From the NCBI GenBank assembly GCA_023475455.1, contig JAMCVR010000170.1, positions 1 to 8,196 of the forward strand: a stretch of DNA of 8,196 nt, in the 5' to 3' direction. Shown one piece after another: positions 1 to 7,153 of the stretch. Positions within the stretch are counted from its first letter, which is position 1; every line of letters starts with the position of its first letter. The DNA comes from Thermoplasmatota archaeon. GTDB taxonomy: Bacteria; Pseudomonadota; Gammaproteobacteria; Burkholderiales; Thiobacillaceae. Made by a program: the position numbers and the translations under genes. The notes under the pieces were generated by a model. It saw only the letters and a program-made list of their open reading frames with translations. It was not told the origin of the DNA and made no database searches.

Positions 1-2
1 CA

Positions 3-109
3 GGTGGTCTGCGCGTTTATCTTCGCCGTGAAATCCTGGATGCGCTGGCCGACCCGGCCGAATCGTCGATCATGGACAACCTGGCGTCGGCAGGGCTTTC
101 TGTTCAGCC
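3..109 (+). pseudogene. Unidentified coding remnant at the left edge
   Basis: The frame beginning at base 3 reads without a stop to about base 198. Its codons look coding (mostly G or C at third positions) over roughly bases 9-95, giving a peptide with [20 protein letters not shown] do not recognise it firmly. The pattern R-V-x-L-x-R-E-I-x-x-A-L-x-x-P-x-x-S-S-I recalls the C-terminal TOBE-type domain of molybdate ABC transporter ATPases (ModC), but this is a weak resemblance over about 25 residues. The coding signal moves to another frame (the rubredoxin piece) near base 105-110, so this is a fragment joined to unrelated sequence. Its 5' part lies outside the window. Confidence 0.3.
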
Positions 110-196
110 GCGCTCGGCGATCCCGGCCACGGCCTCGCACCCGGCACCCGCTACGCCGACATCCCCGACGACTGGAGCTGTCCAGACTGCGGCGTG
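110..196 (+). pseudogene. Rubredoxin C-terminal half, fused in frame to pyrC
   Basis: This frame encodes ALGDP, then [15 protein letters not shown] and SCPDCGV. That is the second half of a rubredoxin, including the second CPxCG knuckle (Cys at 179-181 and 188-190) that supplies two of the four iron ligands. The first CxxCG knuckle and the aromatic N-terminus are missing: upstream in this frame there is a stop at 29-31 and no recognisable rubredoxin sequence. After CPDCGV a rubredoxin normally continues with GKxDFE, but here the frame passes straight into dihydroorotase. The open frame 32-487 has no ATG, GTG or TTG before 194, so it is unlikely to be translated as a fusion. I read it as a rearrangement or assembly remnant, not a functional electron carrier. 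Confidence 0.7.
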
Positions 197-487
197 ATGC
201 TGCTGCCGCTGACGCTGAAATGGGCACGCGAAATGGGCGTGCCGCTCATCCAGGCGATCGACCTGATTTCCTGGAGGCCGGCGCAGATCCTGGGCGTGCC
301 GGGCGGCAACCTGGCGGTCGGCAGCGGCGCCGACATCTGCATTTTCGACGAGACGGCGGAGTGGGTCGTCACCCAGAAAACGCTGGCCAGCCAGGGCGAC
401 AACACACCCTTCCTCCGCCATCCCATGCAGGGCCGGGTGCGCTACACGCTGATCGACGGCCATATCGATTTTGAATCCCCGCGCTGA
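197..487 (+). pseudogene. pyrC: Dihydroorotase (PyrC, class I) C-terminal fragment
   Basis: About 96 residues match the end of class I dihydroorotases, the amidohydrolase that cyclises carbamoyl aspartate to dihydroorotate in pyrimidine synthesis. Visible landmarks are [10 protein letters not shown], the NPA-like segment [23 protein letters not shown], the NTPF box (QGDNTPFL) and the closing [16 protein letters not shown] full enzyme has about 420 residues. The metal-binding HxH, the carbamylated lysine, the later histidines and the catalytic Asp are all absent, because the sequence before LLPLTLK is replaced by rubredoxin. A GTG at 194 and an ATG at 197 could start translation, but the product would be inactive. 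The stop lies 17 bases before lnt, so an original pyrC-lnt transcript is possible. Confidence 0.75.
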
Positions 488-504
488 GCTTCTCACTGTC
501 ATCC

Positions 505-2025
505 ATGGCGGATAAATTCGCCGCCATGCGTCTCGCGTCCTTTCCTTCGCTGCTGCTCAGCCTGTTCGCTGGCACCCTGGCCGTCGCCGGCTTCGCCCCG
601 CTCGGCGTCTGGCCCTTGCCCATCCTGAGCCTGGCCGTGCTGTTCGGACTGCTGATGCGCACCGCCTCGGGGCGTGCCGGCTTTCTCACCGGCTTCGCAT
701 GGGGGCAGGGGTTTTTCATTGCCGGCGTGAGCTGGGTGTTCGTCAGCCTGTCGGTGTACGGCGGCATGGCGACCTGGCTGGCGGCGCTCGCGACCTTCCT
801 GTTTTGCTCAGTGCTGGCGCTGTTTCCGGCAATGGTCGGCGCGCTGCAGGCGCGCATCCCCCTCCCGCCCGCGCTGCGTCTGCTGCTGCTGATTCCGCTT
901 GCGTGGGGCGCGACGGAATGGGTGCGCGGCTGGCTTTTCACCGGCTTTCCGTGGCTGGCGATGGGCTACTCGCAGGTGCCGGCCAGCCCGCTGGCAGGCT
1001 ATGCGCCGCTGGTCGGCGTCTACGGCGTGTCGTTCCTGCTGGCGCTGGTCGCGGCGCTGCTGGCGTGGAGCGTGACGGCGCGCGGTCCGCTGGCGCGGCG
1101 CGCCTGGGCCGCGGTGGCGATCGTGGCGCTGGGAGTCGGTGGCCAGGCCTTGCGCAGCATCGACTGGACCACCCCGGACGGCGCGCCGACAACGGTCGCG
1201 CTGCTGCAGGGCAATATCCCGCAGGAAATGAAATGGCGTCCGGAAAAAACGCTGGCCACGCTGGAAAGCTACGCGCGCATGGCGGCCGCCTCGCCCGCGC
1301 AGCTGATCGTGCTGCCGGAAACCGCGCTGCCGCTGTTCGAATCCGATCTCCCCGACGCCTATCGCGACGGGCTGATTTCCCTCGGCCGGAAAAACGGCGG
1401 CGACGTGCTGACCGGACTTCCCACCGGGTCGCTTGCGGGCGCCTACTACAACAGCGTGATCAGCTTCGGCAGCGCGCCCAGCCAGCGCTATCACAAGGTC
1501 CATCTGGTGCCGTTCGGCGAATATATTCCGTTGAAGGCGGTGTGGGGCTGGGTGATCCGGGTGCTGCACATTCCGCTGTCGGATTTTGCGCGCGGCGCCA
1601 TCGACCAGCGCCCGCTCGCCATCGGCGGCCAGCGGGTGGCGGCCAACATCTGTTACGAGGATGCCTTCGGCGAGGAAATCATCCGCCAGCTGCCCGAGGC
1701 GAGCGTGCTGGTGAATGTCAGCAATCTGGCCTGGTTCGGCGATTCGTTCGCACCCTGGCAACACGCCCAGATGTCGCAGATGCGCGCGCTTGAAACCGGG
1801 CGCATGATGCTGCGCGCCACCAATACCGGCGTGACCGCGATCATCGATGCGCGCGGCCGCGTCCTGGCGAGTTTGCCGCTTTTCACCACCGGCAGCCTCT
1901 CAGGCGAAATCCAGGGCTATGCCGGGAGCACGCCCTATGTGCGCTGGGGCAATGTGCCGGTGCTGGCGTTGTGGGGCGTGCTGGGAATCGTCCTGCTGGC
2001 GATCGCGATCAGGCGGCGGCCCTGA
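505..2025 (+). CDS. lnt: Apolipoprotein N-acyltransferase
   Basis: Lnt transfers an acyl chain from phospholipid to the N-terminal cysteine of apolipoproteins, the last step of lipoprotein maturation in the inner membrane. The 506-residue protein has the family layout. Hydrophobic segments fill residues 10-215, including GFPWLAMGYSQ at 147-157. A periplasmic nitrilase-like domain follows at about 228-470, and a last membrane helix lies at 483-502. The catalytic triad is visible: Glu272 in LPETALPLF, Lys331 in YHKVHLVPFGEYIP and Cys383 in NICYEDAFG. Neither ATG 505 nor the in-frame ATG 526 has a clear Shine-Dalgarno sequence. ATG 526 would begin directly before the first helix and is equally plausible. 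The 3' end overlaps the convergent diguanylate cyclase gene by 17 bases. It appears intact, but its usual partner corC is not next to it here. Confidence 0.95.
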   Translation: MADKFAAMRLASFPSLLLSLFAGTLAVAGFAPLGVWPLPILSLAVLFGLLMRTASGRAGFLTGFAWGQGFFIAGVSWVFVSLSVYGGMATWLAALATFLFCSVLALFPAMVGALQARIPLPPALRLLLLIPLAWGATEWVRGWLFTGFPWLAMGYSQVPASPLAGYAPLVGVYGVSFLLALVAALLAWSVTARGPLARRAWAAVAIVALGVGGQALRSIDWTTPDGAPTTVALLQGNIPQEMKWRPEKTLATLESYARMAAASPAQLIVLPETALPLFESDLPDAYRDGLISLGRKNGGDVLTGLPTGSLAGAYYNSVISFGSAPSQRYHKVHLVPFGEYIPLKAVWGWVIRVLHIPLSDFARGAIDQRPLAIGGQRVAANICYEDAFGEEIIRQLPEASVLVNVSNLAWFGDSFAPWQHAQMSQMRALETGRMMLRATNTGVTAIIDARGRVLASLPLFTTGSLSGEIQGYAGSTPYVRWGNVPVLALWGVLGIVLLAIAIRRRP

Positions 2026-3451
2026 TCCGCGTGGTGTTGCGGCCGCTGCGCTTGGCTTCCAGCAGGGCGGCGTCGGCACGCGCCAGCGCTTCGTTTTCTT
2101 CCTTGTCCTCGCGGCTGTATTCGGACAGGCCGCCGCTCCACGACAGCTTTTGCGTCACGCCGGGAATAAGCTCAACGCTTTCGGGCATTTTGGCGCGCAG
2201 GCGCTCGGCCAGTTCCTGCGCGCGATCCAGCGGAGTGAAGGGAAACAGCACGCAGAATTCGTCGCCGCCCAGGCGGGCGATGAAATCGCTGTTGCGCAGG
2301 CAGGCCTTCAAGGCATTGCCGAACTTGATGATGAGCTGATCGCCCGCCTCGTGGCCGAAGGTGTCGTTGACCTGCTTGAAGTTGTCGATGTCCATGATCA
2401 GCAAACTGTGCGACCAGCCGTCCTTCAGGCTGGCAAACAGCTCCTTCTGCTTTTCATCGAAGCTGCGCCGGTTGTTGACCTGCGACAGGTGATCGAGCCG
2501 CGCCTGCGACGATACTTCCTTCTGCCGTCCCAGCATGACCTTGCCGAGCTTCAGCATGGTATCGAGCGGTGCCTGGAACTCCGCGAGGCTGACCGGGTAA
2601 TCGGCGCGCAAGCGCTGCTGACGCAGATCGTTGGTGAGCTTCACCAGCGTGCGCAGGTTGTCGGTCACCCGATTGCGCACTGCCAGGATGGTGGCCGCCA
2701 CCAGGATGGCGATGATCAGACTGGCCACCAGCCAGCCCAGCAGGTAGGGCGCCACGCTCTCCACCACCGGTGTGACCGGGCGCCATACGGCAATCTGCCA
2801 GGGCGTGCCGGCCAGCGCGATCAGGGTGGGGCGGGTATGGCGCTTGATCGCCTGATTGCCGCGCCGCATCAGCACCATGGCGGCACCATCCGCCTGGCGC
2901 TGCTGCAACTCGGCATAGGCGGCCGCGTCCGGCAGCGGCAGGGTGTCGAACAGCACCTGCAGCTGCGGCACGCTCTGCTCGACGATGACAAAACCCAGCC
3001 GCTTGCCGTCGCTGCCCACCACCGGGTGCGACAAGGACAGATTGAAGGTGGCGGTGGCGGACGCCCCCGCGCGGCCTGCCGTGGCCAGCAGCCGCCGGGT
3101 GTCGCCCGGCAGGAAGCCCGGCAGCAGCTGGCGCTGGCCGTCGGTGACGAACAGCACGGTCGCGTCCTGGTTCAGGGCGTACAGGTTGGCGGCCTGCGCC
3201 TGGCACACGTCCGGCGCGGCGCCGGCGAAACACGCCAGCGTCTGCGGGTGGGCGGCGATCCGTGCCGCCGTGCGCTGCATGGCCTCGGCCAGGAATTCGA
3301 TCTGCGTGGCCATCACCGGCTTGTCCAGTTCTTCCGGCGCGGGCTGGGCCTGCGACCGCGACAGATAAATCGCGGACGTGACGAGTCCTGCCAGCAGCAC
3401 CAGAGCTGCGGCCAGGATCAGGCCAAACCGCGATATGGACGTATGGTGCAT
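2009..3451 (-). CDS. Membrane-anchored diguanylate cyclase (intact copy)
   Basis: This 480-residue protein should make cyclic di-GMP from two GTP at the inner membrane. A first helix (about residues 9-30) and a second (about 236-258) enclose a periplasmic region of roughly 200 residues with two cysteines, C74 and C83, probably a ligand sensor of the CACHE type (inferred from layout only). After a linker comes the GGDEF domain: DHLSQVNNRRSF at 320-331, MDIDNFKQVNDTFGH at 353-367 with metal-binding Asp354, and the active-site loop GGDEF at 395-399. An inhibitory I-site RNSD (386-389) lies exactly five residues before GGDEF, so product inhibition is expected. No EAL domain follows. The start ATG 3451 has only 44 bases of native upstream sequence before the duplication junction at 3495/3496, so its own -35 element is lost. 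The signal that activates it is unknown. Confidence 0.92.
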   Translation of the reverse strand: MHHTSISRFGLILAAALVLLAGLVTSAIYLSRSQAQPAPEELDKPVMATQIEFLAEAMQRTAARIAAHPQTLACFAGAAPDVCQAQAANLYALNQDATVLFVTDGQRQLLPGFLPGDTRRLLATAGRAGASATATFNLSLSHPVVGSDGKRLGFVIVEQSVPQLQVLFDTLPLPDAAAYAELQQRQADGAAMVLMRRGNQAIKRHTRPTLIALAGTPWQIAVWRPVTPVVESVAPYLLGWLVASLIIAILVAATILAVRNRVTDNLRTLVKLTNDLRQQRLRADYPVSLAEFQAPLDTMLKLGKVMLGRQKEVSSQARLDHLSQVNNRRSFDEKQKELFASLKDGWSHSLLIMDIDNFKQVNDTFGHEAGDQLIIKFGNALKACLRNSDFIARLGGDEFCVLFPFTPLDRAQELAERLRAKMPESVELIPGVTQKLSWSGGLSEYSREDKEENEALARADAALLEAKRSGRNTTRIRAAA

Positions 3452-4528
3452 GACTGCGCCAGCCGATTCTCCAACTTCTTATATTTATGGTTCTCCGCCG
3501 GTTGTTGACCTGCGACAGGTGATCGAGCCGCGCCTGCGACGATACTTCCTTCTGCCGTCCCAGCATGACCTTGCCGAGCTTCAGCATGGTATCGAGCGGT
3601 GCCTGGAACTCCGCGAGGCTGACCGGGTAATCGGCGCGCAAGCGCTGCTGACGCAGATCGTTGGTGAGCTTCACCAGCGTGCGCAGGTTGTCGGTCACCC
3701 GATTGCGCACTGCCAGGATGGTGGCCGCCACCAGGATGGCGATGATCAGACTGGCCACCAGCCAGCCCAGCAGGTAGGGCGCCACGCTCTCCACCACCGG
3801 TGTGACCGGGCGCCATACGGCAATCTGCCAGGGCGTGCCGGCCAGCGCGATCAGGGTGGGGCGGGTATGGCGCTTGATCGCCTGATTGCCGCGCCGCATC
3901 AGCACCATGGCGGCACCATCCGCCTGGCGCTGCTGCAACTCGGCATAGGCGGCCGCGTCCGGCAGCGGCAGGGTGTCGAACAGCACCTGCAGCTGCGGCA
4001 CGCTCTGCTCGACGATGACAAAACCCAGCCGCTTGCCGTCGCTGCCCACCACCGGGTGCGACAAGGACAGATTGAAGGTGGCGGTGGCGGACGCCCCCGC
4101 GCGGCCTGCCGTGGCCAGCAGCCGCCGGGTGTCGCCCGGCAGGAAGCCCGGCAGCAGCTGGCGCTGGCCGTCGGTGACGAACAGCACGGTCGCGTCCTGG
4201 TTCAGGGCGTACAGGTTGGCGGCCTGCGCCTGGCACACGTCCGGCGCGGCGCCGGCGAAACACGCCAGCGTCTGCGGGTGGGCGGCGATCCGTGCCGCCG
4301 TGCGCTGCATGGCCTCGGCCAGGAATTCGATCTGCGTGGCCATCACCGGCTTGTCCAGTTCTTCCGGCGCGGGCTGGGCCTGCGACCGCGACAGATAAAT
4401 CGCGGACGTGACGAGTCCTGCCAGCAGCACCAGAGCTGCGGCCAGGATCAGGCCAAACCGCGATATGGACGTATGGTGCATGACTGCGCCAGCCGATTCT
4501 CCAACTTCTTATATTTATGGTTCTCCGC
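2466..4528. repeat. Direct tandem duplication, 1030-bp unit, two copies
   Basis: Bases 2466-3495 and 3496-4525 match at a constant offset of 1030 with no mismatch that I can see by eye. Similarity stops sharply at both ends: before 2466 the bases are agctg, against ttctc before 3496, and after 4528 the copy continues with aa instead of cg. The triplet cgc at 2466-2468, 3496-3498 and 4526-4528 is the only shared sequence at the breakpoints, so the event has a 3-base microhomology. The unit holds the leader and first 329 codons of the cyclase gene. It has no transposase and no inverted repeat ends, so it is not an insertion sequence. A recent duplication by slippage or microhomology, or an assembly error, would both give this picture. 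Confidence 0.95.
3496..4481 (-). pseudogene. Truncated duplicate of the diguanylate cyclase gene (sensor half only)
   Basis: This is the upstream copy made by the tandem duplication. It begins with MHHTSISRFG at 4481 and is the same as the intact gene for about 329 residues: first helix, periplasmic sensor region, second helix, linker and the NNRR motif at the start of the GGDEF domain. At the junction (3496) the reading frame enters the next repeat. Because 1030 is not a multiple of 3, it runs out of frame through the other copy's leader and N-terminal region to a stop at 2454. The predicted product is 675 residues: a real membrane sensor followed by about 346 residues of frame-shifted, Pro/Gly/Arg-rich sequence with no GGDEF loop. 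It cannot make cyclic di-GMP. It retains the native upstream region with the promoter candidate. Confidence 0.85.
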
Positions 4529-4536
4529 AATGACAG
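4508..4536 (-). promoter_or_regulatory. Candidate sigma70 promoter of the cyclase locus
   Basis: On the minus strand CTGTCA (4531-4536, four of six matches to TTGACA) lies 17 bases before TATAAG (4508-4513, five of six to TATAAT). The -10 lies 26 bases before the ATG at 4481. The -10 and most of the spacer are inside the repeat, but the -35 lies just outside it. At the junction copy (3478-3483) the -10 is kept and the -35 position reads AACAAC. The intact gene therefore has no equivalent promoter at its own start. Predicted by eye only. Confidence 0.45.
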
Positions 4537-4608
4537 GCCTCCCCAGCTTCGGGCAACCTGCCGACATGGCGCTTACAGCAGCAAGTTCCATGCCCTGATG
4601 TACGCGCA

Positions 4609-4628
4609 CCGGCAGGCTGACCTGCCGG
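4609..4628. other. GC-rich hairpin between dut and the cyclase locus
   Basis: CCGGCAGG and CCTGCCGG form a perfect 8-bp stem with loop CTGA. It lies 36 bases after the dut stop, inside the 182-base gap before the cyclase start. No T-run follows on either strand, so it is not a standard intrinsic terminator. It could stabilise the dut mRNA 3' end or weakly separate dut from the cyclase gene. Confidence 0.4.
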
Positions 4629-4663
4629 GTGCAACTGTTGCTCAAATGTAAAAATTTCCGACA

Positions 4664-5110
4664 CTACTGGCGGCCGGTACTGCCGAATCCCCCTTCGCCG
4701 CGCTGGCTCACGCCAAATTCTTCCACCACGTTGAACTCGGCCTGCACCACCGGCACGACGACGAGCTGCGCCAGCCGCTCCATCGGCGCCAGTTCGAACG
4801 CCTGCTGCCCGCGGTTCCAGGCGGACACCATGAGCTGGCCCTGATAATCCGAGTCGATCAGCCCGACCAGGTTGCCCAGCACGATGCCGTGCTTGTGGCC
4901 CAGGCCGGAGCGCGGCAGGATCAGCGCCGCATAGCCGGGATCGGCCAGATGGACGGCCATGCCCGTAGGAATCAGCCGGGTTTCGCCGGGTGAAAGCGTG
5001 ATGGGCGCATCGATGCAGGCGCGCAGGTCGAGTCCGGCCGAGCCCACGGTGGCGTAATGCGGCAGCTGGTCGCGCAGGCGGGCGTCGAGAATCTTCACAT
5101 TCATCTTCAT
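4664..5110 (-). CDS. dut: dUTP diphosphatase (dUTPase)
   Basis: Dut hydrolyses dUTP to dUMP and pyrophosphate in the cytoplasm, keeping uracil out of DNA and feeding thymidylate synthesis. With the ATG at 5110 the protein has 148 residues, close to the usual length for trimeric bacterial dUTPases. All five family motifs are present: SAGLDLRA (24-31), [15 protein letters not shown] (66-80), [13 protein letters not shown] (83-95, with the catalytic Asp), [20 protein letters not shown] (98-117) and the C-terminal lid [11 protein letters not shown] (137-147). The start at 5110 is chosen from alignment with the family N-terminus (NVKILDARL). An in-frame ATG at 5104 is also possible, while the longer frame from 5146 would overlap the end of coaBC. 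Only 16 bases separate it from coaBC, as in the common coaBC-dut operon. No strong Shine-Dalgarno sequence is visible. Confidence 0.96.
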   Translation of the reverse strand: MKMNVKILDARLRDQLPHYATVGSAGLDLRACIDAPITLSPGETRLIPTGMAVHLADPGYAALILPRSGLGHKHGIVLGNLVGLIDSDYQGQLMVSAWNRGQQAFELAPMERLAQLVVVPVVQAEFNVVEEFGVSQRGEGGFGSTGRQ

Positions 5111-5126
5111 ATTCGTCGGGATTTCG

Positions 5127-6305
5127 TCAGTTGAGCAGGGTTGCAAGGTGGCGGATCAGGTGGCGCGCCTGGGTAAGCTTATCGGCCCGCGGCAATGCGT
5201 GCCGGCCCTGGCCGTCGAGCAGCACCAGTTCGGCCGTGTCCTGCCCCAGCGTGTCCTGCGCCAGGTTGCCGACCAGCAGCGGCAGTTTCTTCTTCAGGCG
5301 CTTGGTTTCGGCATGCTCGGTGAGCCGTTCGGTCTCGGCGGCAAAACCGACGCAAAAAGGGGCATCGGGCAAGGCGGCGACTTCGGCCAGGATATCGGGG
5401 TTGGCGATCAGATTCAGCGTGAGTCCTTCAGCGCTTTTCTTGATTTTCTGCGGCACCGCCGCATCCACCCGGTAATCGGCCACCGCCGCCACCGCGATGA
5501 ACACGTCGCTCGGCAACTCGGCCATCACCGCTTCGCGCATCCCGGCCGCGCTTTGCACGTCGATGCGGCGCACCCCCGCCGGCGTGGCGAGACAGGTCGG
5601 CCCCGACACCAGGCATACCTTGGCACCCGCCTCGGCTGCCGCCTGCGCGACCGCATAGCCCATCTTGCCGGAACTGCGGTTGGTCAGCCCGCGCACCGGG
5701 TCGATCGCTTCGAAGGTGGGGCCGGCGGTGATCAACACCCGCTTGCCCGCGAGCGGCCCCGCACCCGGCACGCCCGGCAGGGCGGCCAGGATGTCGGCCG
5801 GCTCCAGCATCCGCCCGGGGCCGGTTTCGCCGCAGGCCTGCTCGCCCGCGGCCGGCCCCAGCAAGTGCACGCCGTCCGCGCGCAACTGTTCCAGATTGCG
5901 CCGGGTCGGCGCGGCCGCCCACATTTCCCGGTTCATCGCCGGCGCGACGGCGAGCGCGCAGGTGCGCGCGAGACACAGGGTCGACAACAGGTCGTCGGCA
6001 CGCCCGTGCGCGAGTTTGGCCAGGAAGTCGGCCGACGCCGGCGCCACCAGCACCAGGTCGGCATCGCGCGACAGGTGGATGTGCTCCATGCCGTCGCCGC
6101 GGGCGGCGTCCCATAAGGACGTCAGCACCGGTTTGCCGGACAGCGCCTGAAAAGTCAGCGGGGTGACGAACTGCTGCGCGGCGGCGGTCATCACCACCCG
6201 CACGTCGGCCCCGGCCTTGACCAGCAGACGGCACAGCTCCGCCGCCTTGTAGGCGGCGATGCCGCCGGTCACGCCGAGGATGATTTTTTGGGTCGCCAGC
6301 GACAC
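5127..6305 (-). CDS. coaBC: Bifunctional phosphopantothenoylcysteine decarboxylase / phosphopantothenate-cysteine ligase
   Basis: CoaBC joins 4'-phosphopantothenate to cysteine (CoaB, CTP-dependent) and then decarboxylates the product (CoaC, FMN-dependent) to 4'-phosphopantetheine in coenzyme A synthesis. The 392-residue protein starts with GTG at 6305, preceded by AGGA nine bases upstream. This start gives MSLATQK and places the key CoaC residues at E. coli-like numbers: His75 in HIHL, Asn125 in PAMN and Cys158 in [10 protein letters not shown]. The FMN-binding start is [16 protein letters not shown]. The CoaB half begins near 188 with [18 protein letters not shown], then [10 protein letters not shown] and QKIKK with Lys289. 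An ATG at 6347 is in frame but lacks a ribosome binding site. It is divergent from radC across a 62-base gap in which I find no convincing promoter, and it is probably cotranscribed with dut. Confidence 0.95.
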   Translation of the reverse strand: MSLATQKIILGVTGGIAAYKAAELCRLLVKAGADVRVVMTAAAQQFVTPLTFQALSGKPVLTSLWDAARGDGMEHIHLSRDADLVLVAPASADFLAKLAHGRADDLLSTLCLARTCALAVAPAMNREMWAAAPTRRNLEQLRADGVHLLGPAAGEQACGETGPGRMLEPADILAALPGVPGAGPLAGKRVLITAGPTFEAIDPVRGLTNRSSGKMGYAVAQAAAEAGAKVCLVSGPTCLATPAGVRRIDVQSAAGMREAVMAELPSDVFIAVAAVADYRVDAAVPQKIKKSAEGLTLNLIANPDILAEVAALPDAPFCVGFAAETERLTEHAETKRLKKKLPLLVGNLAQDTLGQDTAELVLLDGQGRHALPRADKLTQARHLIRHLATLLN

Positions 6306-6367
6306 GGTCTCGATTCCTGGCCCGCTTTCAATGAATAATGACGGCATTCTACGGGAGGGAAGCTGGC

Positions 6368-7042
6368 ATGGCGATCCGCGACTGGCCGGAAGACGCGCGT
6401 CCGCGCGAAAAGCTGCTGAAACGGGGGGCCGCAGCGTTGACGGATGCCGAACTGGTTGCAGTATTTCTGCGCACGGGCGTGGTCGGCAAAAGCGCGGTCG
6501 ACCTCGGGCGCGAACTGGTCGAACGCTTTGGCGGCCTGGGCGGCTTGTGCCGCGCCGACAGGAAGATGGCCTGCGAAGCCCCCGGCGTGGGCGAAGCCAA
6601 ATATGCGCTGTTGCAGGCGGTGATGGAAATGGCGCGGCGCACGCTGGCCGAGGACATGCGGGCGGGCGACGCGCTGACCTCACCCGCCGCCGTTCGCGAT
6701 TACCTGCGGCTGATCCTGCGCGGCAAGGAATACGAGGTGTTCTGCTGCGTGTTTCTCGACGCGCAAAACCGGGTGATCGCGGTGGAAGAGCTGTTTCGCG
6801 GCACGCTGACGCAAACCAGCGTCTACCCGCGCGAAATCATCAAGCGCGCCCTGGCGCACAATGCCGCAGCGCTGATCCTGGCGCACAACCATCCCAGCGG
6901 CGTGGCCGAACCCAGCCCGGCCGACCGCAGCCTCACCCGCAAACTGGCGGATGCGCTGGCGCTGGTGGACGTCCGCGTGCTCGACCATTTCATCGTCGCG
7001 GGCGCGTCCTCGCTGTCGTTCATGGAATCCGGCCACCTGTGA
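6368..7042 (+). CDS. radC: RadC family JAB/MPN protein
   Basis: The 224-residue product matches RadC (UPF0758) from end to end: N-terminal [17 protein letters not shown], a helix-hairpin-helix-like segment [14 protein letters not shown] (71-84), and a C-terminal JAB1/MPN domain. The metal-binding JAMM signature is intact as His173-x-His175-x10-Asp186 in [15 protein letters not shown], with a candidate catalytic Glu in EYEVFC (121-125). The metal centre suggests a hydrolase. The name comes from an early link to DNA repair in E. coli that was later disputed, so the true role is uncertain. The start at 6368 is supported by GGGAGGG eight bases upstream. It lies just before rpmB, a common neighbourhood in beta- and gammaproteobacteria, but rpmB has its own promoter. 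There is no sign of a prophage or plasmid context. Confidence 0.95.
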   Translation: MAIRDWPEDARPREKLLKRGAAALTDAELVAVFLRTGVVGKSAVDLGRELVERFGGLGGLCRADRKMACEAPGVGEAKYALLQAVMEMARRTLAEDMRAGDALTSPAAVRDYLRLILRGKEYEVFCCVFLDAQNRVIAVEELFRGTLTQTSVYPREIIKRALAHNAAALILAHNHPSGVAEPSPADRSLTRKLADALALVDVRVLDHFIVAGASSLSFMESGHL

Positions 7043-7056
7043 GCCAACCGGCAAAC

Positions 7057-7086
7057 TTGCCTCCCGCGTTCGGGCTGTGGTATAAA
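7057..7086 (+). promoter_or_regulatory. Extended -10 promoter for rpmB-rpmG
   Basis: TTGCCT (7057-7062) is a moderate -35 element, 18 bases before TATAAA (7081-7086). TG at 7078-7079, one base before the hexamer, makes it an extended -10. It sits between the radC stop and rpmB, 67 bases before the rpmB start, and would give a leader of about 60 bases. Predicted by eye, but this is the best promoter match in the window. Confidence 0.65.
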
Positions 7087-7099
7087 TTGCGGTTCTCGG

Positions 7100-7134
7100 G
7101 TTAACCCCTTTCGTTAACCCTCACTGGTTAACCC
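7100..7134 (+). repeat. Three GTTAACCC direct repeats in the rpmB leader
   Basis: GTTAACCC occurs at 7100-7107, 7113-7120 and 7127-7134, with starts 13 and 14 bases apart. The first sits in the 10-base palindrome GGGTTAACCC (7098-7107) and the third in GGTTAACC (7126-7133). All three lie between the -10 element and the rpmB ribosome binding site, so they would be in the transcribed leader or just after the start point. They could bind a regulator as DNA, act in the RNA, or be left from local slippage. Confidence 0.85.
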
Positions 7135-7153
7135 TCAATTTTGGAGCAGCATC

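Noticed and set aside
1..30. VVCAFIF at the window edge as the missing rubredoxin N-terminus (CVVCGFIY-like)
   Set aside because: The glycine after Cys and the following Tyr-Asp are absent, the frame differs from the C-terminal half, and about 80 unrelated bases lie between them. Codon character favours the frame starting at base 3.
2454..3495. Long stop-free tail of the 675-residue minus-strand frame as a new protein domain
   Set aside because: It is the same DNA as the cyclase N-terminal region read one frame off. Its Pro/Gly/Arg-rich composition is what GC-rich DNA gives in a wrong frame.
2466..4528. Duplicated segment as an insertion sequence or integron-type element
   Set aside because: No transposase or integrase, no terminal inverted repeats and no target-site duplication beyond a 3-base shared triplet. 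The unit is simply part of the cyclase gene.
3378..4598. 406-residue plus-strand open frame across the repeat
   Set aside because: Antisense to the cyclase gene copies. His/Gln/Arg-rich low-complexity translation with no family resemblance. The same applies to the plus-strand frame 1847-3508.
4448..4645. 65-residue minus-strand frame starting with TTG between dut and the cyclase
   Set aside because: Poor start, no ribosome binding site, no recognisable sequence, and half of it overlaps the cyclase start in another frame.
6306..6683. N-terminal extension of CoaBC up to 6683
   Set aside because: It would be antisense to radC. The extension is Pro/Arg-rich, while the GTG at 6305 has a ribosome binding site and gives the E. 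coli-like N-terminus and residue numbering.
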